Source of the DNA: Archaeoglobus veneficus SNP6
GTDB lineage: Archaea; Halobacteriota; Archaeoglobi; Archaeoglobales; Archaeoglobaceae
DNA length: 64,000 nt
Direction: 5' to 3'
Assembly: GCF_000194625.1 (NCBI RefSeq)
Contig: NC_015320.1
Coordinates: 1,410,612 to 1,474,611 of the forward strand
The notes under the pieces were generated by a model, which saw only the letters and a list, made by a program, of their open reading frames with translations, had not been told where the DNA came from and did not search any database. Positions 27,596-37,003 of the stretch are shown here, one piece after another (the first letter of the stretch is position 1; every line of letters begins with the position of its first letter). The position numbers were made by a program, and so were the translations under genes.

Positions 27596-28437
27596 TGAAA
27601 CAGATCACAGTCATCAGCGGAAAGGGTGGGACTGGAAAAACCACTATCACTGCCACCTTTGCCTACCTTGCAGGCAATTCAGTAATTGCAGACTGCGATG
27701 TAGATGCCCCTAACCTCCACATACTGCTGAAACCAAGAATTATGAGGGAAGAACCGTTCATGGGTGGCAGAAAAGCATTCATCACCAGCGACTGTAACGC
27801 ATGCGGGCTATGCTACGAGCTCTGCAGGTTTGATGCTATAGTCCCCGGAGATATTTATTCTGTGGATGAAACAAGATGCGAGGGGTGTGCGCTCTGCTTC
27901 AACGCCTGCCCCAGCAAAGCGGTGGAAATGAGAGTTGCGCAGTCGGGGAAAATCTTCATTTCGGAGACGGATTACGGCCCGATGGTTCACGCACTGCTTA
28001 ATCCTGGTGAAGAGAACAGCGGTAAGCTCGTGTCTGAAGTCAGAGAAAAGGCAAAGCTTATAGCAGAGGAGAAAAAAGCGAAGCTGCTGCTGCTCGATGG
28101 GGCTCCTGGCATTGGCTGTCCAGTGATAGCCTCGCTGGCAAACACAGATATCGCAGTAGTCGTAGCAGAACCCACGCTTTCGGGCATATCCGACATGGGG
28201 AGAGTCCTCGACCTTGCAGAACATTTCAGAGTGGAGAGTGTGGTGATAATAAACAAGCACGACCTCAATCCCGATGTGGTTAAGGAGATAGAAAAGCTGT
28301 GTGCCACCAAAGGAGTTGAAGTGCTGGGTAAAATACCATATGACGCATCAATTCCAGAACAGCTTTCGAAACTCAGCTTTCCGTTTGAAGGAGAAGCCGC
28401 AAAGGCCATAGCCGATGTCTGGGAGTGCCTGATGTAG
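27595..28437 (+). CDS. MinD-family ATPase with inserted 2[4Fe-4S] ferredoxin domain (second copy)
   Basis: A 280-residue paralogue of the preceding gene with Walker A SGKGGTGKTT (8-17), ferredoxin cysteines C67, C70, C73, C77 and C95, C98, C101, C105, and LLLLDGAPGIGCPVIASLANTDIAVVVAEP. The two copies differ clearly in sequence, suggesting a fixed heterodimer rather than a recent duplication. GGAGGTG directly before the ATG is the ribosome-binding site. Confidence 0.9.
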   Translation: MKQITVISGKGGTGKTTITATFAYLAGNSVIADCDVDAPNLHILLKPRIMREEPFMGGRKAFITSDCNACGLCYELCRFDAIVPGDIYSVDETRCEGCALCFNACPSKAVEMRVAQSGKIFISETDYGPMVHALLNPGEENSGKLVSEVREKAKLIAEEKKAKLLLLDGAPGIGCPVIASLANTDIAVVVAEPTLSGISDMGRVLDLAEHFRVESVVIINKHDLNPDVVKEIEKLCATKGVEVLGKIPYDASIPEQLSKLSFPFEGEAAKAIADVWECLM

Positions 28438-28476
28438 CGGAAGTGAGAAAAAGCCGAATGAGCAGGAGGGATGTTG

Positions 28477-29244
28477 ATGGCTGAGTTAAAGACCGATGAT
28501 GAGATTGAAGAAACGATTAAGAGAAAGATGGCACACATAAAGCGAAAAATCGCCGTAATGAGTGGAAAAGGTGGCGTTGGAAAGTCCACCGTCACAGCAC
28601 TCCTTGCCGTCCATCTGGCGAAGCAGGGCAAGCTCGTTGGTATACTCGATGCTGACTTTCTCGGCCCGAGCATACCGAAGCTATTCGGGCTCGAAAGGAA
28701 AAAACCACTTTCGAGTATCGACGGAATAGAGCCTATTCTGAGCCCCAAATACGCGATAAGGATAATGTCGATGCAGTTCGTGACTCCCGAAGCAGCTGCG
28801 GTGATATGGCGTGGGCCCATGATTTCGAGAGTCCTTCAGGACTTCCTTGCACACGTCTCGTGGGGAAATCTCGACTACCTCATTATCGACATGCCCCCCG
28901 GCACAGGAGATGTGCCGATAACCGTGATGCAGGAAGTTCCACTCGACGGTGTCGTGATGGTGGCAACGCCCCACGATTTAACTGCAAATATTGTTGAAAG
29001 GGCAATAAACATGGCGAGGACGATGGATGCTGAAGTTCTCGGCATCGTGGAGAACATGAGTTACTACCGCTGCCCGGATTGTGGAAGGATTGCGAGATTC
29101 GGCAACAGCGCAGCCCTGCTCGCAAGAAAGTACGGACTGAAAATCATAGCGAGCATACCGCTCGAGGAAGACCTTGCAAGGTACGGGGATGCCGGGGTAA
29201 TAGAGGAGTATAAAACAGACTACTTTGAGGGAATAGAGTTGTAG
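28477..29244 (+). CDS. Mrp/NBP35-type Fe-S cluster carrier ATPase
   Basis: About 255 residues: Walker A SGKGGVGKST (29-38), ADFLGPSIPKLFGL, WRGPMISRVLQDFLAHVSWGNLDYLIIDMPPGTGD, and the C-terminal CxxC (YYRCPDCGRIARFG) that holds the bridging 4Fe-4S cluster of the dimer. It is a scaffold and carrier for cluster delivery to apoproteins. ATG at 28,477 follows GGAGGG with good spacing; the ATG at 28,471 is too close. It closes the NifX-MinD-MinD-Mrp cluster. Confidence 0.92.
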   Translation: MAELKTDDEIEETIKRKMAHIKRKIAVMSGKGGVGKSTVTALLAVHLAKQGKLVGILDADFLGPSIPKLFGLERKKPLSSIDGIEPILSPKYAIRIMSMQFVTPEAAAVIWRGPMISRVLQDFLAHVSWGNLDYLIIDMPPGTGDVPITVMQEVPLDGVVMVATPHDLTANIVERAINMARTMDAEVLGIVENMSYYRCPDCGRIARFGNSAALLARKYGLKIIASIPLEEDLARYGDAGVIEEYKTDYFEGIEL

Positions 29245-29331
29245 CAAAGCTTTGTAAACCAAGATAAAGTATCGTAAAGTTTTCTAAAGCTTTACAATTC
29301 TTTTCAAAAATTTTTGAATAATTGGATAGAA

Positions 29332-29345
29332 AAGTATGTTTATAT
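29332..29345 (+). promoter_or_regulatory. Promoter of the exported coiled-coil protein
   Basis: AAGTATGTTTATAT is a TATA-type element about 37-50 bases before the ATG. Upstream, 29,244-29,253 is the palindrome CAAAGCTTTG, and GTAAAG...CTTTAC lies near 29,274-29,295; these could be operators, but this is weak. Confidence 0.4.
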
Positions 29346-29381
29346 TCTTCCACGAGAACTATAGTTTGGAGGTGATGCGAG

Positions 29382-30773
29382 ATGAGACGTGTAATGTTGG
29401 CCGTGGTGGCACTCCTGTGCCTCGTTGGCGTGACGGCGGTAATGGCTACAGCGATGGCACAACCGATGCAGCTTCATGTGAGCACAGAGATGCACGAAGA
29501 GAACAGCGACACCAGTGTTAGTACATCTACAGAATTAGAAGTAAATGAGACTGAGACCACATTAGAGCAGGAAGTAACTCACCAGACAGGGATGCATGGA
29601 GGAGTTATGGTAAAAGAGCAGGTTAGAGAACACGTCAAAGAGCAGAATGCGGGAGCTGTGCAGCAGGTAAGGGTGATGGAAAAAGTGCGAGAGAGACTGC
29701 ACCCACACAAGGTTGAGGAAGACTACATGAAGGCCAAGCACGATTACAAAGCTATCAGGGAAGAATACCATAAGCTTAAGCAGCAGGGAAGAGCTGATTT
29801 CGGTCATGCAAAGAGGTACTGCCTCGCCGGAGGAATGTACATCGAGAACTGGTTCGACAGGATAGAAAACATGATACTGACCTCAAACATGGACGAAGAG
29901 ACAAAGGAGGCAATGCTTGCAAAGATTGAGGAGGAAAGGGCTGCCTTCGAGGAGAAGCTGCAGGCCATCAACGAGTCCGAGACGCCAGAAGAGCTGAGAG
30001 AAGCTGTCAAGGAGCTCAAGGAAGAGTGGAAGAATGTCAGAGTACTCGTAAAGGCCGTAGCGATGCAGGTAGCAATAGTGAGGATCGAAACAACGATTGA
30101 GAAGGCGGAGGATCTACAGCTCAAGCTCGAGGGGCAGATCACCGAGCTTGACGATGCCAAGCTTGCTGCCATGCTCGAAGATTACGCTGCAAAGCTTGAG
30201 GAGGCAAAGGAGAAGCTCAACGAGGCAAAGGACATACTCGTCGACGCTGAAACGAGAGAGGACGTGCATGAAGCGCAGCAGCTAATAAGAGAGGCAATAA
30301 GTCTCCTGAGGGATGCCTTCAAGGACGTGAGGGAAATTGTTAGAACCAGTGCAGAGCTGAGGCTGCAGATAAGGGAGCAGGAGGGCAAGATCTTCTTCGG
30401 TAACCAGACCGGCGAGCTGTTCGTCGTAGGAAATGGAACTGCAAAGTTTGAAGGAACAGGCATAGTCGTCGTCAGAGGTAGCGGAGAGATCACAGTTGAG
30501 CCAGAGACTGCAATCGTTACACTGGTCGGCTTCGGCAGCAAGAGCGTCGAGGGTGGAGTTGCAAAGGTAAGTGGCGAGGGCAAGGCAGTGATAAGAGGCG
30601 AAAACATTAAGGTCACAATCGAAGGAGAGAACATTAAGCTCTTCGTGAAGGGCTACGGAACTGCAACCCTTGAAGGTGAGGGCATCTACAGAGTCAAGAA
30701 GCTTCCGCAGTACAACATGACCGAGGAAACGTACGAGGGTAGTGTTGAAGTCGAGATAGGGGGTGAGCAGTGA
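29382..30773 (+). CDS. Exported coiled-coil protein with beta-repeat C-terminus
   Basis: A 463-residue protein with a signal peptide (about residues 1-26, ending near AMAQP). Residues 50-340 are charged and helical with long coiled-coil stretches (e.g. EEERAAFEEKLQAINESE). Residues 350-450 are Gly/Val-rich beta sequence with repeated units (FEGTGIVVVRGSGEITVEP, AKVSGEGKAVIRGENIKVTIEGENIKLFVKGYGTATLEGEGIY). GGAGGTGAT lies 8 bases before the ATG. It overlaps a small lipoprotein gene by one base. The family is not recognised; it may be a cell-surface structural or adhesion protein. Confidence 0.8.
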   Translation: MRRVMLAVVALLCLVGVTAVMATAMAQPMQLHVSTEMHEENSDTSVSTSTELEVNETETTLEQEVTHQTGMHGGVMVKEQVREHVKEQNAGAVQQVRVMEKVRERLHPHKVEEDYMKAKHDYKAIREEYHKLKQQGRADFGHAKRYCLAGGMYIENWFDRIENMILTSNMDEETKEAMLAKIEEERAAFEEKLQAINESETPEELREAVKELKEEWKNVRVLVKAVAMQVAIVRIETTIEKAEDLQLKLEGQITELDDAKLAAMLEDYAAKLEEAKEKLNEAKDILVDAETREDVHEAQQLIREAISLLRDAFKDVREIVRTSAELRLQIREQEGKIFFGNQTGELFVVGNGTAKFEGTGIVVVRGSGEITVEPETAIVTLVGFGSKSVEGGVAKVSGEGKAVIRGENIKVTIEGENIKLFVKGYGTATLEGEGIYRVKKLPQYNMTEETYEGSVEVEIGGEQ

Positions 30774-30994
30774 TGAGGAAGTTGGCTGTGATTTTAGCCC
30801 TCATCGCTGCTGCCCTCCTGCTCGGCTGTGCAGAGGAGCAGGTGACTCCCACTCCAACTCCCACGCCCACACCAGAACCGATCAAGCCAGTGAGTGAGGA
30901 GACAGAAGTGGCTCAGATTGAGAACACTATAAATGAGATCGAAACCATCCTGAACGATTTGCAGGAATTGGACAATATTAGCTTTGATGTCTAA
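30773..30994 (+). CDS. Small lipoprotein
   Basis: About 73 residues: a hydrophobic signal segment with lipobox LLLGC, a Thr-Pro repeat linker (TPTPTPTPTPEP) typical of a surface tether, and a short acidic helical end (IENTINEIETILNDLQELDN). The ATG overlaps the stop of the upstream exported protein (TGATG), so the two are probably made together and may interact at the cell surface. Confidence 0.8.
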   Translation: MRKLAVILALIAAALLLGCAEEQVTPTPTPTPTPEPIKPVSEETEVAQIENTINEIETILNDLQELDNISFDV

Positions 30995-31018
30995 TTTTTT
31001 TAATTCAATTTTTGATTT
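30995..31018 (+). terminator. Poly-T terminator between convergent genes
   Basis: T-runs of seven, five and five bases follow the lipoprotein stop and precede the end of the convergent cofH, a typical archaeal T-rich termination region. Confidence 0.45.
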
Positions 31019-31020
31019 TT

Positions 31021-32019
31021 CTATAGTTTTCTGTAAAGTGTGTCTCTCTGCCTTGGTATCCTGCCAGCCCGCTCTATTACTGCTTCCAGCTCTTCTACAC
31101 TCAGAAATTCACCAGACGTTGAGCCAGCAGCCTTTGATATGTTCTCTTCCATCAGCGTACCTCCAAGATCATTGGCTCCAACGAAAAGGGCTGCCTGAGC
31201 AAGCTTTACCCCAAGCTTAACCCACGAAGCCTGAATGTTTTTTATTGCAGGATACAGCAGAATTCTCGCAACGGCTATAACTAAAAGGTCTTCGAAGCCC
31301 GAACTGCCCTTCGCCACCCTGCCCAGGCTGTTGTTGCGCCACATGAACGGAAGAGGTATAAACTCCGTAAAACCACCTGTTTCCTCCTGTATCTCTCTGA
31401 TGAGCTTTATGTGTCTTATCCTCTGCTCCCACGTCTCAATGTGGCCGTACATCATGGTAGCAGTGGTGGGAATTCCAAGTCTGTGGGCAGATTTGACTAT
31501 CTCGACCCATTGATTTGCTGAGAGTTTTTCCGGGCATATCTTAGCCCTTATACTATCGTCAAGAATTTCTGCGGCGGTTCCAGGCATGGAGTTGAGACCA
31601 GCGCGCTTCATCTCTTTCAGCACATCCTCGTAGTGCAGCCCACTCATCCTCGCGGCGTGGAGGACTTCCATTGGTGAAAACGCATGGATATGGATACTTT
31701 TTGAAACATCCCTGACTGTATCGAGTATCGAGATGTAGAAATCGAGGTCAGCGTTGGGATGGAGTCCTCCCTGCATGCACACTTCGGTACATCCATAGTC
31801 AACTGCTTCCTCAACCTTTCTTCTTATCTCATCAAGGGAGAGCAGGAAGTTCCTTCTGTTTCTGAACGAGCAGAATCTGCAGCTATTGACGCATATGTCT
31901 GTGAAGTTGATGTTTCTATTTACAACGTAAGTTACCTCTTCTCCAGCAGCTTCTTTCCTCAACTCGTCTGCAAGCTTGAATGTCTCGAACGGGTTCTTAA
32001 TCAGGTCTAATTCCTGCAT
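31021..32019 (-). CDS. cofH: FO synthase subunit 2 CofH (radical SAM)
   Basis: A 332-residue radical SAM enzyme with the cluster motif [10 protein letters not shown] (CxxxCxxC). It joins tyrosine-derived and ribityl-diaminouracil moieties in the synthesis of FO, the chromophore of coenzyme F420. Other typical segments are [36 protein letters not shown] and MMYGHIET. It overlaps the end of cofG by 13 bases, so the two subunits are encoded together as in other F420-using archaea. Confidence 0.96.
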   Translation of the reverse strand: MQELDLIKNPFETFKLADELRKEAAGEEVTYVVNRNINFTDICVNSCRFCSFRNRRNFLLSLDEIRRKVEEAVDYGCTEVCMQGGLHPNADLDFYISILDTVRDVSKSIHIHAFSPMEVLHAARMSGLHYEDVLKEMKRAGLNSMPGTAAEILDDSIRAKICPEKLSANQWVEIVKSAHRLGIPTTATMMYGHIETWEQRIRHIKLIREIQEETGGFTEFIPLPFMWRNNSLGRVAKGSSGFEDLLVIAVARILLYPAIKNIQASWVKLGVKLAQAALFVGANDLGGTLMEENISKAAGSTSGEFLSVEELEAVIERAGRIPRQRDTLYRKL

Positions 32020-32990
32020 CTGTACCCCTCTTCGTCGGAAAGGAGATGAATGAGGTGAGAAACTTCATTTCCATACCAGCCGAGCTTTATGTATTTGGGA
32101 TATATGGGCAAACGTTCCTTCAGCACAAATTCTCCCCTTAAACACCTTTCTATTCTATCAAGCTCCGGCCACGGATGCTCCGGATTGATGTAGTCGGGCG
32201 TTATATCTGAAATTCCTCCCAAGTCTCTTGCCCCAGCCTTTACGAATGGATAGATGTCTTCAACGAGGTTTGGTGGAATCTGAATCGTCACATCTGGTGG
32301 GAGAATTCTCCTCGCTGCCTTTACCACTTCAAGCATCTCCTGGGCAGTAGGTGGTGGAGTATTCTCCATTGGTGTCCCATTCTTTGGACTGAAGTTCTGG
32401 ATTATGACTTCCTGTATGTGGCCGTAGTTTTCGTGAATGTCGGCAATCACTTCGAGACTGTAAATTCTGTCTTCCATTTTTTCGCCAATCCCAACCAGTA
32501 TGCCTGTTGTGAAGGGAATCTGTAATTTGCCTGCATCTTTTATCACCCTGATCCTTACTTCCGGCTTTTTTCCGGGGCTATTGGAGTGGCACTCCAGTTC
32601 CACTGCCTGTTCAAGCATCAGCCCCATGCTGGCGTTGTACCGCCTTAACGCCTTAAGCTCCCCCTTATCCAGTACTCCGGCGTTTGTATGGGGGAGAAAG
32701 CCCTTCGTTATTGCAAACCTGCAGACATCGAGCAGGTAATCCATAAAGCTGGAGTAACCCATTTCTCCAAGCTTCTCCTTTATCCGCCTATGTACATCCG
32801 GTCTTTCACCAAAGGTAAGCAGAACTTCACTCGCTCCCTTTGCTTTATTCAAAACAGCCTTTATTTCGTCAAAATCCATAATTACTGGATTCGATGAGCG
32901 GAATCCACAGTATTTGCACTCATTTCTGCACGCGTTTGTCAGGGGAAGGAACACATTTCTCGAGTATGTTACAACTACAGAATGCTCCAC
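32007..32990 (-). CDS. cofG: FO synthase subunit 1 CofG (radical SAM)
   Basis: A 327-residue radical SAM protein with [10 protein letters not shown] as cluster motif, [23 protein letters not shown], and the C-terminal signature [22 protein letters not shown]. With CofH it makes FO. Translation starts at GTG 32,990; a TATA-like CTTATACAAT lies about 20-30 bases upstream on the minus strand, so the mRNA is leaderless. Confidence 0.96.
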   Translation of the reverse strand: MEHSVVVTYSRNVFLPLTNACRNECKYCGFRSSNPVIMDFDEIKAVLNKAKGASEVLLTFGERPDVHRRIKEKLGEMGYSSFMDYLLDVCRFAITKGFLPHTNAGVLDKGELKALRRYNASMGLMLEQAVELECHSNSPGKKPEVRIRVIKDAGKLQIPFTTGILVGIGEKMEDRIYSLEVIADIHENYGHIQEVIIQNFSPKNGTPMENTPPPTAQEMLEVVKAARRILPPDVTIQIPPNLVEDIYPFVKAGARDLGGISDITPDYINPEHPWPELDRIERCLRGEFVLKERLPIYPKYIKLGWYGNEVSHLIHLLSDEEGYRCRN

Positions 32991-33125
32991 AGGTATCCAT
33001 GATTAGCATAATTGTATAAGCTTTGTCATTCCTGCTCAAGCTCACGTGGCAACCAGCGGGTTCAGCCCAGCAGGATTCCAACCAGTATCAAAACAGTTTT
33101 TTGCTGGAAAGTAAAAAATGACTCT

Positions 33126-33638
33126 ATGCTCGAGTATCTATACCCCATCAGGACGTACCTTATTGTTTCAGGCACCGAAAAGCCCAACGTTATGACCGCA
33201 GACTGGGTGGTACCACTTTCCTTCAACCCTCCAATGCTCGGTGTTGCAATAGGACATTCGAGGTACACTCACAGACTAATAAAGGAGCACGGAGAATTCG
33301 TCGTTGCAGTTCCCACGCTCGAACTGCTCAGAGAAGTATGGATGGCCGGAACTATCAGCGGTGCTGAGAGAGATAAATGTGAGATTCTTGCGCTGACCTT
33401 CGTGCCTTCAAAGAAGGTCTCTGTTCCGTCGATTAAAGAGTGTCAGGCCAACATCGAGTGCAGAGTCGTTAAGGACGTTGAAACGGGCGACCACACGTTC
33501 TTCGTTGGTGAAATCGTAGACGCAAGCCATGGCGATGCGTTTCGCAGGGGTGTGGATGTGGAAAGCTACCGCTTTATCCTCCATGCGGGCTTCGGAAGAA
33601 AGTTCACTACCAACACCCACGAAATTTACGAACCCTGA
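33126..33638 (+). CDS. Flavin reductase-like FMN-binding protein
   Basis: A 170-residue split-barrel flavoprotein of the flavin-reductase-like family: PNVMTADWVVPLSFNPPMLGVAIGHSRYTHRLIKEHGEFVVAVPT is the FMN-binding first half, with HTFFVGEIVDASHGDAF in the second. The frame is open further upstream, but the barrel begins at MLEYLYPIRTYLIVSG, so ATG 33,126 is chosen. Its end overlaps the convergent thioredoxin-like gene by 13 bases. The electron donor and acceptor are unknown. Confidence 0.88.
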   Translation: MLEYLYPIRTYLIVSGTEKPNVMTADWVVPLSFNPPMLGVAIGHSRYTHRLIKEHGEFVVAVPTLELLREVWMAGTISGAERDKCEILALTFVPSKKVSVPSIKECQANIECRVVKDVETGDHTFFVGEIVDASHGDAFRRGVDVESYRFILHAGFGRKFTTNTHEIYEP

Positions 33639-34216
33639 GTTACGTTCTGAGTCTGATTCTGTGCCTGCTGAATCTGAGCCATGTGGCAGCAGTAAGTGCA
33701 GGAGTACGTGGAGGGCGGGTTGATTCCACGTCCCTCATGACAATCAATGCACTCCTGGACATCGTAACTGGTGTTTCCGTACACGACTTCAGGCACTTCG
33801 AAGCCAAGTTCTTCGAGATACACCCCAAGCTTTGCCACTTTTTTCCAGCCCACGAAGACTGCCACCCTGTCCCCTTGTATGAATACGGCCGTGGGCACAC
33901 CGAAAAGGCCAATATGCTTGGCAACCCACAGACTTTCGTTGGAACAGAGACTCTTGTTAGAGACATCGCAGAAATCAAATTTTATGCCCTGAACTTCCTC
34001 CCTCAACAGATTCATATAGGGTTTTATCTTCACGCAACTCGGGCAACGGGGTGAGTAGTAGAAGAACACTTTTACCGTTTCATTTTCGTTCAGATTTTCA
34101 GTTTCAGTGATTTTCGCTCCGGTTTCGGTTTTCATTTCCACCTGGTTCTGGGTGCAGCCGATGATCAGGCTGCTGAATATCAGAATTGTCCCAAGCACGG
34201 GCAGCAGGCGTCGCAT
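33626..34216 (-). CDS. Thioredoxin-like lipoprotein with C-terminal CXXCH motif
   Basis: A 196-residue protein: lipoprotein signal with C21 in the lipobox (LIIGC), thioredoxin fold at about 47-145 with the active site CPSC (58-61) and the cis-Pro loop GVPT. A tail follows with CIDCH (156-160), a CXXCH heme-c attachment motif, and a second cluster of Cys and His (C173, C176, C177, H178). It would act outside the membrane, in disulfide or heme-protein chemistry. A single heme on the tail is plausible but not proven. Confidence 0.8.
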   Translation of the reverse strand: MRRLLPVLGTILIFSSLIIGCTQNQVEMKTETGAKITETENLNENETVKVFFYYSPRCPSCVKIKPYMNLLREEVQGIKFDFCDVSNKSLCSNESLWVAKHIGLFGVPTAVFIQGDRVAVFVGWKKVAKLGVYLEELGFEVPEVVYGNTSYDVQECIDCHEGRGINPPSTYSCTYCCHMAQIQQAQNQTQNVTQGS

Positions 34217-34246
34217 GATTTGACTCGGTACTCAAACAATAAAAAC

Positions 34247-35359
34247 CTACTGAGTTACGCTGTGATACCAGCCTATTATGTACTCTGGCAGCCTTAACCC
34301 CCTCGACGCAAGCCTCTCGACGACGCTGAGAGGAAGGGGGCTCAGGACAAAGGCCGCATAGCAGTAGAAGTTTTCAACTTCGCAATCCATGACGAAGCTG
34401 TTTGTTTTCTCTGAGAGCGTTGATTCCCTGCCAACAATGGAATACACCTCAGCCCCAAAGTCTTTCGCTTCTTTACACCAGCTCAACAGCGGTTCGGTTT
34501 CACCACTCCAAGAAATCAGGAGGAGCACATCTCCAGCTCGAGGCCGGGGGGCAAGTGGCCCGGAAAGGTAGACTTCGTCACCTATTGACCTCTTGACGTG
34601 CTGAAGCCTGATTACGGTCATAAGTGCCACTATCTTCGCCATTCCAAGCCCGCCAACTATTACGTGGCTTCTCCTTTCCATCGCCTCTACGAGGTTGTCG
34701 TAAATATCTGAGTCAACAAAATCATCGACGAACTTACTTATTCGCCTGAACTCGTTTTGTATACCTCGAAACACATCTCTGTAGCTTTTTCCAGAGTTTA
34801 CAGCCTGCTTTATCCTGTGAATAAGCATCAGGCTTCCAAGCTCATAGATGTCGTTCATGATACCATGCTTCATGTACTCCTCTGCAGTTTTTGGCTCTCT
34901 ACCCCTTCCCCTCAACTCTATTATGGCTCCATATTCTTTCTCTCCAACGCGCCCTATCGCAGAATCGGGATTCGAAACTATCGCATCTATCGTGAATTTC
35001 TTACTGTCCGTCTGCTCGATGTATGCTGAAAGCTCCCGTACGATTCTCTTTGGAGTAGTCGTCTCCCCGCTTCCCGAGTTTACGAGGAGTGAAATCCTTT
35101 TGTACTTCTTCTCGAGGACTTTCGCAGCTTCGAACATGTTTTTCCCGGGGAAGTCTATGCTGTCAGGCATCTTCACGTCTTTGTTAATCCTCCCGAGGCC
35201 GATGTAAAGAGCACACTGCGAACGGCCTTCTCCGACGGGGATAATGCAGTCAGCACTGTAGAGGTGGTCGTAAAACGTCTTAAATTCCCTTTTTCTTATT
35301 GCATCAACGTTGCGGTAAACGCGCTCAAGATAAGGGACATTTCTGCACATCATATACAT
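34247..35359 (-). CDS. Tandem SIS-domain protein (sugar-phosphate isomerase type)
   Basis: A 370-residue protein with two SIS-like domains: residues 35-150 (GEGRSQCALYIGLGRI, then LLVNSGSGETTTPKRIVREL) and about 225-340 (HVIVGGLGMAKIVALMTVIRLQHV, then LLLISWSGETEPLLSWCKEA). SGSGET and SWSGET are the phosphosugar-binding loops. It may act on or sense a sugar phosphate. The exact substrate is not evident; it is not a GlmS, since no glutaminase domain is present. Several ATGs (35,359, 35,353, 35,350) could be the start. Confidence 0.8.
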   Translation of the reverse strand: MYMMCRNVPYLERVYRNVDAIRKREFKTFYDHLYSADCIIPVGEGRSQCALYIGLGRINKDVKMPDSIDFPGKNMFEAAKVLEKKYKRISLLVNSGSGETTTPKRIVRELSAYIEQTDSKKFTIDAIVSNPDSAIGRVGEKEYGAIIELRGRGREPKTAEEYMKHGIMNDIYELGSLMLIHRIKQAVNSGKSYRDVFRGIQNEFRRISKFVDDFVDSDIYDNLVEAMERRSHVIVGGLGMAKIVALMTVIRLQHVKRSIGDEVYLSGPLAPRPRAGDVLLLISWSGETEPLLSWCKEAKDFGAEVYSIVGRESTLSEKTNSFVMDCEVENFYCYAAFVLSPLPLSVVERLASRGLRLPEYIIGWYHSVTQ

Positions 35360-35467
35360 TATCTTCTGACCTACACCTTAATGTCTTTTTTCCAAATCCG
35401 CCTTAAACCAGTTATAAGCGTTCGCAAGGTATCGATAGCGATAAGTACTACCCATCCTACCGGAAGC

Positions 35468-36103
35468 GTGGACTGGCAGAAGTTCATTTCGACGATGGAG
35501 AGCGAGGCAAAGAAGAGAAGTGCTCCGGTTTTTACCCTGAAGGATTTCCTCAAAACCCCATTTCAGCATCTCGTTTTTGCAGTTCTGAGCTCAAGAACAA
35601 GGGATGAGCAGACTGCAAAGGTCGCAAAAAAGCTTTTTGAAAGGGTGAAGAAGCCAGAAGACCTTGCAACGATGCCAGTTGAGGAGATAGAGAGGTTGAT
35701 AAGAGGCGTAGGATTCTACAGAGTGAAAGCAAGGAAGCTAAAGGAGCTTGCAAAGGTTCTCGTAGAAATGGGCTCGGTTCCCGACACCTACGATGAACTC
35801 GTGAAGCTTCCGGGGGTTGGCAGAAAGACCGCAAACGTCGTCCTCGCGAGCGCCTTTGGCAAAGCAGCGATAGGTGTAGATACCCATGTCCATAGAGTTT
35901 CAAACAGAATGGGGCTCGTCAGGACGAAGAAGCCGGAAGAAACGGAGAACGAACTCAAGAAAATTATACCCAGAGAACTCTGGACGAGAGTGAACAGAGC
36001 AATGGTAGGTTTCGGCCAGACAGTATGCAGACCTCTGAAACCACTATGCGACGAGTGTCCCTTCACAGACTGGTGTCCAAAAAACGGCGTTAAGAAAGGT
36101 TGA
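35468..36103 (+). CDS. nth: Endonuclease III (DNA glycosylase/AP lyase)
   Basis: About 211 residues. The HhH-GPD fold shows VFAVLSSRTRDEQTAKVAKKLF, the helix-hairpin-helix LVKLPGVGRKTANVVLASAFG with the catalytic Lys, GVDTHVHRVSNRMGLV with the catalytic Asp, and the 4Fe-4S motif VCRPLKPLCDECPFTDWC (CX6CX2CX5C). It removes oxidised pyrimidines in base excision repair. The frame runs upstream to 35,264, but GTG 35,468 gives the usual length; the extra part overlaps the divergent SIS gene. Confidence 0.93.
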   Translation: MDWQKFISTMESEAKKRSAPVFTLKDFLKTPFQHLVFAVLSSRTRDEQTAKVAKKLFERVKKPEDLATMPVEEIERLIRGVGFYRVKARKLKELAKVLVEMGSVPDTYDELVKLPGVGRKTANVVLASAFGKAAIGVDTHVHRVSNRMGLVRTKKPEETENELKKIIPRELWTRVNRAMVGFGQTVCRPLKPLCDECPFTDWCPKNGVKKG

Positions 36104-36114
36104 AATCAGCAAAA

Positions 36115-36939
36115 TCACGAGCGCAACTTTTCAGCAATCAGCGTCGCAACACTGAGTTCGCTTACAGCCCTCTCGATTGTGTCTGTCGCAACAACTCTTG
36201 CAACGCCCGCAGCATAGAGCTTGTTGAGAGCGTTCGACGCAAGAACAGCATGAACGCATGCAGCTTCAACTTTCTCTGCTCTGAGGGCTTTCGCAGCCTC
36301 GACAATAGTTCCTCCGGTCGATATTATGTCATCAACTATCACGACCCTTCTTCCTTCAACGTCGAGGCTCTTTGGAGTGATTTCAACGTGTTCCGCGTCG
36401 ATTCTCCTCTTTTCCAGATAATCGAACTCGCATCCAGCAGCTTTGGCTGCGCGCTTTACCCTCTCCAGCGAGCCAAAATCTGGTGAGATCATGACAACAT
36501 CCTCGTCTCTGTAGTGTTCTCCTATCAGCTCCATTGCATCGACCTCTTCAAGCTTCCTGAAGTGGCTTGCCGCTTCTCTGCTGTGCAGATTGACCGAAAT
36601 AACCTTGTTCGCGTAGCTTTCGATGAGCCTCGCAACGGCCCGTATGCTGATCGCTTCACCATCAAAAAACTTCCTGTCCTGTCTCGAATACCCCATGTAT
36701 GGCACGACTGCTGTTATATCGCACGATTCGAGAGCATCAAAGAGAAGCATGAGACAGACGAGGTCGTCGTTTGACGTTACGCTCTGAACCACGATTACCT
36801 CGTTGTCAACATCCTCGACCTTTACATACAGCTCGCCATCAGGAAAGCGCTTGAAAGTAGTTTTTGCGAGCGGTACGTTCAGTTCATCTGCAATCCTTTT
36901 GGCAAGCAGTGGCGATGATGTGCCCGCGATGATCCGCAT
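36115..36939 (-). CDS. prs: Ribose-phosphate pyrophosphokinase
   Basis: A 274-residue archaeal-type PRPP synthase making PRPP from ribose 5-phosphate and ATP for nucleotide, His, Trp and NAD synthesis. It shows FPDGELYVKVED, PYMGYSRQDRKFFDGEAISIRAVARLI, VNLHSREAASHF and the PRPP-binding VVIVDDIISTGGTIVEAAKAL. ATG 36,939 is used, 26 bases after a TATA (CTTATATCCC near 36,961-36,972). An in-frame start at 36,993 lies upstream of that promoter. Confidence 0.96.
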   Translation of the reverse strand: MRIIAGTSSPLLAKRIADELNVPLAKTTFKRFPDGELYVKVEDVDNEVIVVQSVTSNDDLVCLMLLFDALESCDITAVVPYMGYSRQDRKFFDGEAISIRAVARLIESYANKVISVNLHSREAASHFRKLEEVDAMELIGEHYRDEDVVMISPDFGSLERVKRAAKAAGCEFDYLEKRRIDAEHVEITPKSLDVEGRRVVIVDDIISTGGTIVEAAKALRAEKVEAACVHAVLASNALNKLYAAGVARVVATDTIERAVSELSVATLIAEKLRS

Positions 36940-37003
36940 ACAGGCTGTTTTGCGGAATGGGATATAAGTTTTAGGCTTTTTATTCTGTTCCATGCATGGC
37001 GAA

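Noticed and set aside
35264-35467. N-terminal extension of the endonuclease III frame
   Set aside because: It overlaps the divergent SIS-domain gene and its promoter and is not part of the HhH-GPD fold; the family length fits a start at 35,468.
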